Source: Pseudomonas fluorescens
GTDB taxonomy: Bacteria; Pseudomonadota; Gammaproteobacteria; Pseudomonadales; Pseudomonadaceae
Length of the DNA stretch: 64,000 nucleotides
Direction of reading: 5' to 3'
Assembly: GCF_001648775.1 (NCBI RefSeq)
Contig: NZ_LVEJ01000019.1
Coordinates: 124,001 to 188,000, forward strand
Position 1 is the stretch's first letter; the number at the start of each line of letters is the position of its first letter. The translations under genes and the position numbers were made by a program. The notes below the pieces were generated by a model. That model did no database searches, was not told where the DNA came from, and worked only from the letters and a program-made list of their open reading frames with translations. This document shows positions 15,712 to 24,982 of the stretch, piece by piece.

Positions 15712-17394
15712 TTACTCGGGCAGGGCGATAGGGCCGATGTCTTTGAACACATCACCCGGGCCCGGGTTCGCTTTATGTGTCGAACCACCGAAATGTTTCA
15801 TGATCCCCCACACCGCGTTGAGCGAGGTCTGCACCGCGCCTTCCACCCATGCCGGTGTCCACGACACGTCGTCGCCAGCGATGAAAATCCCGCGCTGTTC
15901 GGCCGGCATCTCGTCCTGCATGAAGTGCGCGTACATGCGTTGGTTGTAGCGATAGTGGCCGGGCAGGGCACCTTTGAAGGCGCCGAGGAAGTACGGATCG
16001 GCTTCCCAGGACACGGTGATCGGATCGCCAATGATCCGCGCGGCAATGTCGACTTTCGGGTAGATCTTTTTCAACGCGTTCAAGGCCAGTTCAACGCGTT
16101 TTTCCACAGGGTGCGGCAGCATCTTCAACGCATCGCTCATCCACGAGTACGACAGGCAGATCACCCCCGGTTTGTCGTCGCCGTTGTCGAACAGATAGGT
16201 GCCACGGGTCAGGCGATCGGTGAGGGTCATGCTCATCAGGTCGCGGCCGGTTTCCGGGTCCTTGTCCTTCCAGAACGGCCGGTCGACCATCACGAACGTC
16301 TTCGACGACTGCATGTAGCGAGTGCGGTCGAGGGCCATCCACATCTTCTGCGAGAACAGGGTTTCGTCGCATTCGATCTGCGTGGTCAGCAGCCAGCTCT
16401 GGCAAGTGGTCAGCACGGCGGCGTATTCGCGGGTGTCGCCGTTATTGTCGGTAACCGCGAAACGACCATCCGGGGCGTGGGCAATTTTCTTCACGCCGGA
16501 ACGCGGCGCGCCACGGTGCAGGGATTTCAGGCTGGTGCCTTCAGGCCAGTGCACGCAACGCTCCGGCACATGCCGCCAAATACCTTGCGGCACTTGTTCG
16601 ACGCCGCCGACCACGAGGTGCTGGTGATCGTCGCAGTTGGTCATTACCACGCGGAAGATTTCCAGCATCGAGTTGGGGAAGTCCGAGTCCCAGCCGCCAG
16701 TGCCGAAACCGACCTGACCAAACACTTCGCGGTGATGAAACGACAGTTTGGCGAAGGCTTCCGAGGTGGCGACGAAGTCATAGAAGGTGCGGTCGTCCCA
16801 CAGTGGCACCAAGGTATTCCACAGCTCTTTCAGACGTGGCACATCGCGGTCGCGGATGGCTTGCTGGATATCGGCAAACTGCGAGCCGGCCTCCAGCGCA
16901 TCCGCCCAGGCGTCAGCCACTTCCTGGAACAGTGCAGGAAGATCCGCCAGTTTCTGTGCGTAATGGGTTTTACCTTCGAGGTCGATCACGGTGCTGCCAG
17001 AGGCCGGCGTCAGTGGGTTCGGGAAGGGTTTGGTCTCGAGACCGAGCTTGTCGACGTAGTGATAGAACGCGGTGGACGACACCGGGAAACGCATGCCGCC
17101 GAGTTCAGCGACGATACCGTCCGTGCCGTTGAAGGCTTGTGAACGTAGACGGCCACCCAGTTTCGACGCCTCGTAAACCACTGGCTTCAGGCCAAGTTTC
17201 ATCAACTCGTAAGCGGCGACCAGACCGGCAATACCTGCGCCAACGATTGCCACTTCGGCGCCGTGATTGTGTTCAGGAATAGTGCCGAGGCCGGCCGGGT
17301 GTTCGATCCAGTCGTCAAAGGCGAACGGAAAGTCCGGACCGAAAATGGTGACTGGTTTCTTACCGTCTGCAGGATGGCGATTGTTCTTGTTCAT
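15712..17394 (-). CDS. davB: DavB, L-lysine 2-monooxygenase
   Basis: This is a 560-residue FAD flavoprotein of the monoamine-oxidase fold. It converts L-lysine with oxygen to 5-aminovaleramide and carbon dioxide. The dinucleotide-binding motif VAIVGAGIAGLVAAYEL starts near residue 48, followed by the GGRLRSQAF block and ELGGMRFPVS. GIFIAGDDVSWTPAWVEGA near the C-terminus binds the FAD. The sequence is nearly colinear with P. putida DavB as remembered. A TATACT hexamer 40-50 bases before the ATG is a candidate -10 box. An Lrp-type regulator gene lies just upstream on the same strand. Confidence 0.94.
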   Translation of the reverse strand: MNKNNRHPADGKKPVTIFGPDFPFAFDDWIEHPAGLGTIPEHNHGAEVAIVGAGIAGLVAAYELMKLGLKPVVYEASKLGGRLRSQAFNGTDGIVAELGGMRFPVSSTAFYHYVDKLGLETKPFPNPLTPASGSTVIDLEGKTHYAQKLADLPALFQEVADAWADALEAGSQFADIQQAIRDRDVPRLKELWNTLVPLWDDRTFYDFVATSEAFAKLSFHHREVFGQVGFGTGGWDSDFPNSMLEIFRVVMTNCDDHQHLVVGGVEQVPQGIWRHVPERCVHWPEGTSLKSLHRGAPRSGVKKIAHAPDGRFAVTDNNGDTREYAAVLTTCQSWLLTTQIECDETLFSQKMWMALDRTRYMQSSKTFVMVDRPFWKDKDPETGRDLMSMTLTDRLTRGTYLFDNGDDKPGVICLSYSWMSDALKMLPHPVEKRVELALNALKKIYPKVDIAARIIGDPITVSWEADPYFLGAFKGALPGHYRYNQRMYAHFMQDEMPAEQRGIFIAGDDVSWTPAWVEGAVQTSLNAVWGIMKHFGGSTHKANPGPGDVFKDIGPIALPE

Positions 17395-17554
17395 GGCTGA
17401 CCTTGCTGGCGACCCGACGCGGGATGCGCGTCTGAGTATAGGAAAAGATGCCAGCCATTCTAGAGAGCGTGGAACACGTTAATAAGACGCAAAGTGTCGT
17501 CGTTTTGCCAGATTATCGATCAATATGACGAGCGGTGACTACACGCCGACCAAA

Positions 17555-17583
17555 ATGTGGGAGCGAGCCTGCTCGCGAAGAGG
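17555..17583. repeat. Single REP copy
   Basis: One copy of GTGGGAGCGAGCCTGCTCGC, without an inverted partner, lies between the Lrp-type gene and davB. Confidence 0.75.
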
Positions 17584-17617
17584 CTCTGAAATTCACTCGA
17601 GAAGCTCGATCAAAACC

Positions 17618-18112
17618 TTAAACCGGCTGCCCGCGATCAATCTTGCTACTCAAGATAATCGATGTTGTCGTCTTCTCCACCCCGTCCACCCCGCCAATCT
17701 GATCCAGCAACTGATCCAGCTGCTCCGGCGAGTCGGTGCGCAACCACGCCACATAATCAAACTCGCCACTCACCGCACACAACTGCTGCACCTGCGCCAT
17801 CGCACTCAACCGGCGAACCACCTCTTTGCCGGAACGCGGCTGCACCTTGATCCCGACATACGCCTGCAAGCCGCCATCGACCACCCGCTGACCCAAACGC
17901 ACACCATAACCGGTGATCACCTTGGCTTTTTCCAGCCGCGCCAGTCGCGACGTCACGGTGGTGCGCGCAATGCCTAGTTGCCGGGCAAGCATGGCCACGC
18001 TTTCGCGGGCATTGATTTGCAGGGCGGCGATTAGCTGACGGTCGATTTCATCAAGCACGGGGGGGCGGGTGTCGGGCAAGGGGCGGCTCCATGGCTGGGG
18101 GAAGTTGTGCAT
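17618..18112 (-). CDS. Lrp/AsnC-family transcriptional regulator
   Basis: The likely product is about 164 residues starting at MHNFPQPW; an earlier in-frame ATG at 18163 would add 17 residues unlike the family. The N-terminal helix-turn-helix is LDEIDRQLIAALQINARES followed by VAMLARQLGIARTTVTSRLARLE. The C-terminal RAM domain, starting near GYGVRLGQ, binds amino acids and drives assembly into octamers. It precedes davB on the same strand across about 220 bases, so it may respond to lysine and control davBA. That link rests only on position. Confidence 0.88.
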   Translation of the reverse strand: MHNFPQPWSRPLPDTRPPVLDEIDRQLIAALQINARESVAMLARQLGIARTTVTSRLARLEKAKVITGYGVRLGQRVVDGGLQAYVGIKVQPRSGKEVVRRLSAMAQVQQLCAVSGEFDYVAWLRTDSPEQLDQLLDQIGGVDGVEKTTTSIILSSKIDRGQPV

Positions 18113-18361
18113 GTTACAGGCGCTATCAGCGACACGCTTGCAGGCGATGTTTGAACGCTTCACCCAGGCTTCGAGTTATCGTTGCGTTGAAACAATACAT
18201 CGGATTTTTGATTTGACTTGCCTGGCCTCTTTATCAAGAATGCCAGCAAGAGCGCGAAATCTGCTGCCTTGCAGGGTATTAGCGGACGTAGGTACCTCAG
18301 CGATGCTGCAACGTCGGTGTAAGGTGAGACCTCTTCATCCCATTTCCTGAGGATGTAAATA

Positions 18362-18901
18362 TCAGGATTCAAACATCAAGGGCAGCCAATGGCTGCCCTT
18401 TCTTTGACATTCAAGAATGTACCGCTTGTACAAAAGATCGCCTCGGCGGTGTTTGTTCATCGCTCCTGCCGGAGCGTGCATGAAATTCCAGAGGACGTGT
18501 CCGTTTCGCACATCGACTACGACAAGCATGTCATTTTTTGCTTCATAGGCATTGATGAATACCATCCGGTGTCCGCCGTTATCGTAGAGGACTTTCCATA
18601 CTTCGAAAGGCCCCGTTAGCGTATCGATGGCGTGTTGAACATAACGTTCTCGGGAGTCTGGGCGTTTCTCGACGATGTGGGCCAGTTTGTCGCGCATGAC
18701 TGCAACGTTTCCAATGGGCGTGAGAATAGTAACGGCCAATACGGACTCGTGGGCGCCCTCTGTGTCTTCAGCCCTTTTTACCTCTTCGATTGCGGCTGAT
18801 CGAAGTTCTCTCGATAACGTTCTCAGATCGGGTAACGCGAGATCGATCCAGGTTTGTTGGTCGGCCGCTTCCTTTATCAATGGCGCTGTATTCACCAGCA
18901 T
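18362..18901 (-). CDS. Probable PBECR2-like (phage-associated nuclease domain) protein
   Basis: A 179-residue protein with no named homologue that I recognise. The C-terminal half reads GPFEVWKVLYDNGGHRMVFI, then LVVVDVRNGHVLWNFMHAP, then HRRGDLLYKRY. This pattern of P-EVW, R, a VVV strand and R-G-LLY resembles the PBECR2 group of barnase/EndoU/colicin/RelE-type nuclease domains, usually found at the ends of phage or polymorphic toxins. AGGA lies eight bases before the ATG, supporting the start. Codon use looks less GC-biased than its neighbours, and it lies immediately 3' of a tRNA gene, so lateral acquisition is likely. No clear immunity or secretion partner is adjacent. The family call is tentative. 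Confidence 0.6.
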   Translation of the reverse strand: MLVNTAPLIKEAADQQTWIDLALPDLRTLSRELRSAAIEEVKRAEDTEGAHESVLAVTILTPIGNVAVMRDKLAHIVEKRPDSRERYVQHAIDTLTGPFEVWKVLYDNGGHRMVFINAYEAKNDMLVVVDVRNGHVLWNFMHAPAGAMNKHRRGDLLYKRYILECQRKGSHWLPLMFES

Positions 18902-19070
18902 GAAAACAATCCTGAACGAGCGGTGGCGTCCGGAGATTACTCGTCTGGAGAAAAGGTCAACAAGACACAGGAGGCAGAGAAAACATAGCTTCGGAACATT
19001 CCTACAGACCTTGCGGTTGTATTCCTAATAATGTGCTCGCCAAGGCTGGAACCCCGATCACTCACCCATG

Positions 19071-19096
19071 AAAAAGCCGCGCATTTAGCGCGGCTT
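19071..19096 (-). terminator. Intrinsic terminator of the tRNA gene
   Basis: On the minus strand AAGCCGCGC pairs with GCGCGGCTT across a five-base loop and is followed by TTTTT. It lies 10 bases beyond the encoded CCA end of the tRNA. Confidence 0.9.
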
Positions 19097-19105
19097 CTTC
19101 ATGTT

Positions 19106-19182
19106 TGGTGGGCCCACACGGACTTGAACCGTGGACCAAAGGATTATGAGTCCTCTGCTCTAACCAACTGAGCTATAGGCCC
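19106..19182 (-). tRNA. tRNA with anticodon CAU, probably tRNA-Ile2 (lysidine-modified)
   Basis: A full cloverleaf of 77 bases including encoded CCA: acceptor GGGCCTA with TGGGCCC, anticodon stem GAGGA with TCCTT, loop CTCATAA, and T-stem CACGG with CCGTG. Anticodon CAU fits elongator Met or the minor Ile tRNA. Acceptor pairs C4-G69 and C5-G68 are the features recognised by TilS in E. coli. The TTGGTC variable region and the TTCAAGTCC T-loop also resemble E. coli tRNA-Ile2 more than tRNA-Met. The P. aeruginosa counterpart, as I recall, is labelled tRNA-Met. Confidence 0.93.
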
Positions 19183-19196
19183 TCAGTAGGCCGCGG

Positions 19197-19202
19197 ATTA
19201 TA
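19197..19202 (-). promoter_or_regulatory. -10 box of the tRNA promoter, overlapping the rmcA stop codon
   Basis: A perfect TATAAT on the minus strand contains the TAA stop of rmcA (19198-19200). The mature tRNA begins 14 bases further on, after a GC-rich stretch (CCGCGGCC) of the type found at stringently controlled promoters. The -35 region is weak. Confidence 0.65.
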
Positions 19203-22200
19203 GCGACGGTTTCTCGGCTGTGCTATCCGAATAATCCGATACGGTTACACGAAGAAACGTTGCGGCGAACTCTTCCGGTGGCAGCGGCAAGCTGACGATG
19301 TAGCCCTGGATCTGTTCGCAGCCTTCGGCGGCGAGGAATTGTTGTTGTGCCTGGGTTTCCACGCCTTCGGCAATGACAGTGAATTGCATGCTTCGGCCGA
19401 GGGCGATGATGGCGCGGACAATCGCCGCATCGTGGGGGTCATCGGGCAGTCCGCGGACGAATGACTGGTCGATTTTGAGGATGTCCAGCGGCAGGCGCTT
19501 GAGGTAGCTGAGTGAGGAATAGCCGGTGCCGAAGTCGTCGATCGCCAGTTGTACGCCGAGGTGTTTGAGTTGGTGCAGCACCGCCAGCGCCTCTTCGGCC
19601 TGACTCATGATGAAATTCTCGGTAATTTCCAGTTGCAGTAAATCCGGCATCAGGCCGTTGTCGTTGAGCAGTTGTTCGATGCGTCCGAGCAGATTCGGCT
19701 GGCGCAGTTGCGCGCCGGCGAGGTTCACCGAGAGCGGACCGAGGCTGTCGTAGACCTGACTCCACTCGAACATCTGCCGGCAGGCGGTTTCCAGCACCCA
19801 ATCGCCGATTTGCAGGATCATGCCGTTCTCTTCGGCCAGCGGAATGAAATGCTCCGGCGGCACATCGCCAAACGTTGGGTGGCGCCAGCGAATCAGTGCT
19901 TCGGCACCGACCAGGCTGTGGTCCTCCAGGCTGATTTTCGGCTGGTAGTAGAGGAACAGTTCATCGCGCTCGATCGCCCGACGCAGTTCGTGCTCCAGGG
20001 CCACGCGTTCGCTGGCTTGGGCGGTGAGGTCGCGGGTATAGCTTTCGACGCGGTTGCGACCCTTGGCCTTGGAGCGATACATCGCGGCGTCGGCGTTTTT
20101 TACCAGTGTGGCGACGTCGCAACCGTCGCGCGGATAGAGGCTGGTGCCGATGCTGGCGCTGATAAAAAACTCATGCTCGCCGGCCTGGAAGGGCGCGCCA
20201 AAGCAATTGAGCAGCTTGGTGGCAATATTGTCGGCGTCGCTGGCTTGCTGCAGACCGGGCAGGAGGATGATGAATTCATCACCGCCCAGGCGCGCGACGG
20301 TATCGATGTCACGCAATTGTTCTTTCAAACGCACCGCGATGCCCTTGAGCAGCAGGTCACCGACCGGGTGGCCGAGGCTGTCGTTGATGTGTTTGAAGCG
20401 GTCGAGATCGAGGAACAACACCGCGCCCTGGCTGCCATTTTCTTGCTGGCTGTTCAATGCCATCAGCAAGCGACTTTCGAACAGCGTACGGTTGGGCAGG
20501 CCGGTGAGCGGGTCGTGGTGCGCCTGATAATCGAGTTTCGCCTGCGCATGTTTGAGGCTGGAGATGTCGGCAAACACCGCGACAAAGTGCGTGATGAATT
20601 TGTCGCGATTGCGCACGGCGCTGATGGTCAGCCAGCTCGGGTACAGCTCGCCGTTTTTGCGCCGGTTGGAGATCTCGCCTTGCCAGTGACCTTCGTCGGT
20701 CAACTGGTGCCACATCGCCGCATAAAAGGCGCTGTCGTGCAGGCCGGAAGCGAGCAGGCGCGGCGTATGGCCGAGGGCTTCGCTTTCGCTGTAGCCAGTG
20801 ATCTCGGTGAACGCGCGGTTGACCGCACTGATGTGCTGTTGCGTGTCGGTGATCAATACGCCTTCCGCGGTACTTTCGAATACGGTCGCGGCTTGTTGCA
20901 GTTTTTCCTGCATCAGATGGCGTTCGGTGATATCGCGGGCGATGGTCAGCATGCAGTCTTCATCGCCGATCGGCAGTGGTCGGCTGGACACTTCGCAAAG
21001 GCGAATCTGTCCGTCGCTGCGGCGGATGTGGCAGGTGAAGTCACGAACGAAACCATCACGGTGCAACAAATCGAGCATCTGTTTGCGTTCGTTGAGGTTG
21101 ACCCAGATACCCAGATCCAGCGCCGAGCGATCCACCGACATGGCGCTGTTGAAGCCGGTGATGCGGCTGAAGCCTTCGTTGACTTCCAGCAGCAAGCCAT
21201 CGCTCTGACGCGACAGCAACAAACCATCCGGGGACGCGTGAAATGCCTTGGCGAATTTTTCTTCGGAGGTTTGCAGTTGTTGCTGGGTTTCCTTGAGCTG
21301 GGTGATGTCACGTACCACAACCACCAGCGCCGGCGTGGTGTCGAGGTCGAATGGCTCAGCGGAAATCAGCCCAGTGAACAGCTGACCATTGTTGCGCCGA
21401 AAGGGCATTTCCAGGTTGCGGATACTGCCGGCCTGCAAACGCTGCAACAGCCCGGGGCCGACGCCGGGAATGCCCCAGATATTCAGGTTGGTGGCGGTTT
21501 GGCCGACGACTTCTTCGGCTTTCAAACCGATCTGTTCTTCAAAGGCTTCATTGACCTCCAGCAGGCAACCATCGGACAGTCGCGCGATCACCAGAATGTC
21601 CGGGCATTGCTGGAATACCGAGGCAAATTTCTGCTCGGACAGGCGCAATGCTTCCTCGGTGCGCTTGGTTTCGCTGATATCGATCATCAGTCCGCGCATC
21701 ACCGGTTCATGGCCGTGTTCGATCAGGCTGACGATGTCGCGTACCCACAGGCAGCGGCCATCGGCGGTGATCACCCGGTAATCAAGGCTGTGATCGCGCC
21801 CGGCCAGCACTTCGTGGTCGCAGAAGCTTTGCGCGCGGGTCAGATCCGCCGGGTGGATGATGTTGCGCCAGAACCCGGGGATCAACCAATGCGAGAGCGG
21901 ATAGCCGAGCAAGTCTTCAGCGTGCGGTGACACATAGCTGTAGGTGAAGTCGCTCATCCGCGCTTCCCAGGCAATCGCCGACAAGCTCTCCACCAGCCCG
22001 CGGTAGTGGTATTCGCTGCTGCGCAATTCCTGTTCAAGATCAATACGCCGGGCGATTTCCGAGCTCAGGCGGCGGTTGATGCGGATGACCACGGCCAGCA
22101 CGATCACCAACAGCGTCAGCCCGGGTAATCCATACACCAAAAGATCTGACCAGAATGTCCGATGATCGAGGACGTTGCCGACCCAATGTTCCTGAATACT

Positions 22201-22944
22201 GCTGATTTCATCCGGGCTCATGTCAGCGAGAACTTTATCGAGGATGCCCACCAGCATCTTGTTGTCGCGCGGCACGCCCATCGCCAATTGATAGCGGTAC
22301 GGGGTTTCGCCACTGACATACAAGCCGTCGAGTTTGAGCTGGCGCAGGCTCCAGACGCTGGAGGCGAGATCGCCGACGACGGCGTCCACTTCGTCGGTCG
22401 CCAGCGCTTGCAGTGCCGAGCTGACATTGGGCATGGCGACCAGATTCAGGTCCGGATGGTGGGTGCGCAAGAGCTCATGCGGCGCGTAGTTTTCCACTAC
22501 GGCAATCTTCAGACCGTACAGATCGTCGAGCTTGCGCGGTTGTGCGCCACCGACGTGGGCAAGGATGACGATCGGAAAGTCGAGATAAGGCCGGGTAAAT
22601 GCCAGATAGTTCTGACGCTCCGGGGTCGACATGATGCCTGGCAGCAGGTCGATTTTGCCCTGTTTGACTTGTTCCAGGACCACCGTCCAGCTTACCGGCT
22701 CGATCGGTGTGAGTTTGATCGCCAGACGCTGGCGAATCACATCGATATAGTCCGCCGCCAGGCCCTGATAACGGGCCTGATCGTCACGAAACTCAAAGGG
22801 CGGCCACGACGCGTCAACACCCAGGCGCAAGTCCGGGTGAGCCGCCAGCCAGCTACGTTCTTCATCGGTCAGAGTCAGCGCGTCAGCCGTTGCGGTCCAG
22901 ATCATCAGTGACAGCAAAAAAAGCACGGACGCCAATCTGGGCAT
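19198..22944 (-). CDS. rmcA: RmcA-type SBP-PAS-GGDEF-EAL cyclic di-GMP protein
   Basis: A 1248-residue inner-membrane signalling protein. In order: signal peptide (about 1-22), a periplasmic solute-binding domain of family 3 (about 27-250), one transmembrane helix (LPGLTLLVIVLAVVIRI), about four PAS domains, a GGDEF domain and an EAL domain. RLGGDEF is intact, with an RDID inhibitory site five residues before it. The EAL domain keeps GAEALIRW, DDFGTGYSSL and AEGVET, so both synthesis and breakdown of cyclic di-GMP are possible. The P. aeruginosa homologue PA0575 (RmcA) acts mainly as a redox-responsive phosphodiesterase. I placed the start at MPRLASV, which gives a proper signal peptide. It lies between rpoD and the tRNA, as in P. 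aeruginosa. Confidence 0.92.
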   Translation of the reverse strand: MPRLASVLFLLSLMIWTATADALTLTDEERSWLAAHPDLRLGVDASWPPFEFRDDQARYQGLAADYIDVIRQRLAIKLTPIEPVSWTVVLEQVKQGKIDLLPGIMSTPERQNYLAFTRPYLDFPIVILAHVGGAQPRKLDDLYGLKIAVVENYAPHELLRTHHPDLNLVAMPNVSSALQALATDEVDAVVGDLASSVWSLRQLKLDGLYVSGETPYRYQLAMGVPRDNKMLVGILDKVLADMSPDEISSIQEHWVGNVLDHRTFWSDLLVYGLPGLTLLVIVLAVVIRINRRLSSEIARRIDLEQELRSSEYHYRGLVESLSAIAWEARMSDFTYSYVSPHAEDLLGYPLSHWLIPGFWRNIIHPADLTRAQSFCDHEVLAGRDHSLDYRVITADGRCLWVRDIVSLIEHGHEPVMRGLMIDISETKRTEEALRLSEQKFASVFQQCPDILVIARLSDGCLLEVNEAFEEQIGLKAEEVVGQTATNLNIWGIPGVGPGLLQRLQAGSIRNLEMPFRRNNGQLFTGLISAEPFDLDTTPALVVVVRDITQLKETQQQLQTSEEKFAKAFHASPDGLLLSRQSDGLLLEVNEGFSRITGFNSAMSVDRSALDLGIWVNLNERKQMLDLLHRDGFVRDFTCHIRRSDGQIRLCEVSSRPLPIGDEDCMLTIARDITERHLMQEKLQQAATVFESTAEGVLITDTQQHISAVNRAFTEITGYSESEALGHTPRLLASGLHDSAFYAAMWHQLTDEGHWQGEISNRRKNGELYPSWLTISAVRNRDKFITHFVAVFADISSLKHAQAKLDYQAHHDPLTGLPNRTLFESRLLMALNSQQENGSQGAVLFLDLDRFKHINDSLGHPVGDLLLKGIAVRLKEQLRDIDTVARLGGDEFIILLPGLQQASDADNIATKLLNCFGAPFQAGEHEFFISASIGTSLYPRDGCDVATLVKNADAAMYRSKAKGRNRVESYTRDLTAQASERVALEHELRRAIERDELFLYYQPKISLEDHSLVGAEALIRWRHPTFGDVPPEHFIPLAEENGMILQIGDWVLETACRQMFEWSQVYDSLGPLSVNLAGAQLRQPNLLGRIEQLLNDNGLMPDLLQLEITENFIMSQAEEALAVLHQLKHLGVQLAIDDFGTGYSSLSYLKRLPLDILKIDQSFVRGLPDDPHDAAIVRAIIALGRSMQFTVIAEGVETQAQQQFLAAEGCEQIQGYIVSLPLPPEEFAATFLRVTVSDYSDSTAEKPSL

Positions 22945-23031
22945 AACGCTCTCGTTATGGCTCGGGGATGATTGTTTCGAGTGTAGACGGGGTAAGCAGC
23001 GGGGAGGGTGACGCGAGGAATTTAATCTGCC

Positions 23032-23064
23032 ATAAAACAAAACCCCCGGCCTGGGCCGGGGGTT
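23032..23064 (-). terminator. Intrinsic terminator of rpoD
   Basis: On the minus strand AACCCCCGGCC and GGCCGGGGGTT form a strong stem followed by TTGTTTT, ending seven bases past the rpoD stop region. Confidence 0.92.
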
Positions 23065-23070
23065 CTGGTA

Positions 23071-24915
<1,845 letters not shown>

Positions 24916-24982
24916 AACACCCTATCCACTGAAGGTCTTGGCGGGCAAAAAACAAGCCGAGGATTATACCTGAGCTATGACC

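Noticed and set aside
18160..18372. 70-codon frame downstream of the PBECR2-like gene, as a possible immunity protein
   Set aside because: It begins with TTG, shows no ribosome-binding site and overlaps the Lrp-type upstream region. It has no recognisable domain, so it is kept only as a test target.
18379..18405. AAGGGCAGCC-AAT-GGCTGCCCTT hairpin as a terminator of the PBECR2-like gene
   Set aside because: It lies inside the last codons of the gene, and the T-rich side faces the opposite strand.
18160..19105. Integrated island with tRNA-derived attachment repeats
   Set aside because: No repeat of the tRNA 3' end and no integrase were found in the region, so only a small accessory patch is claimed.
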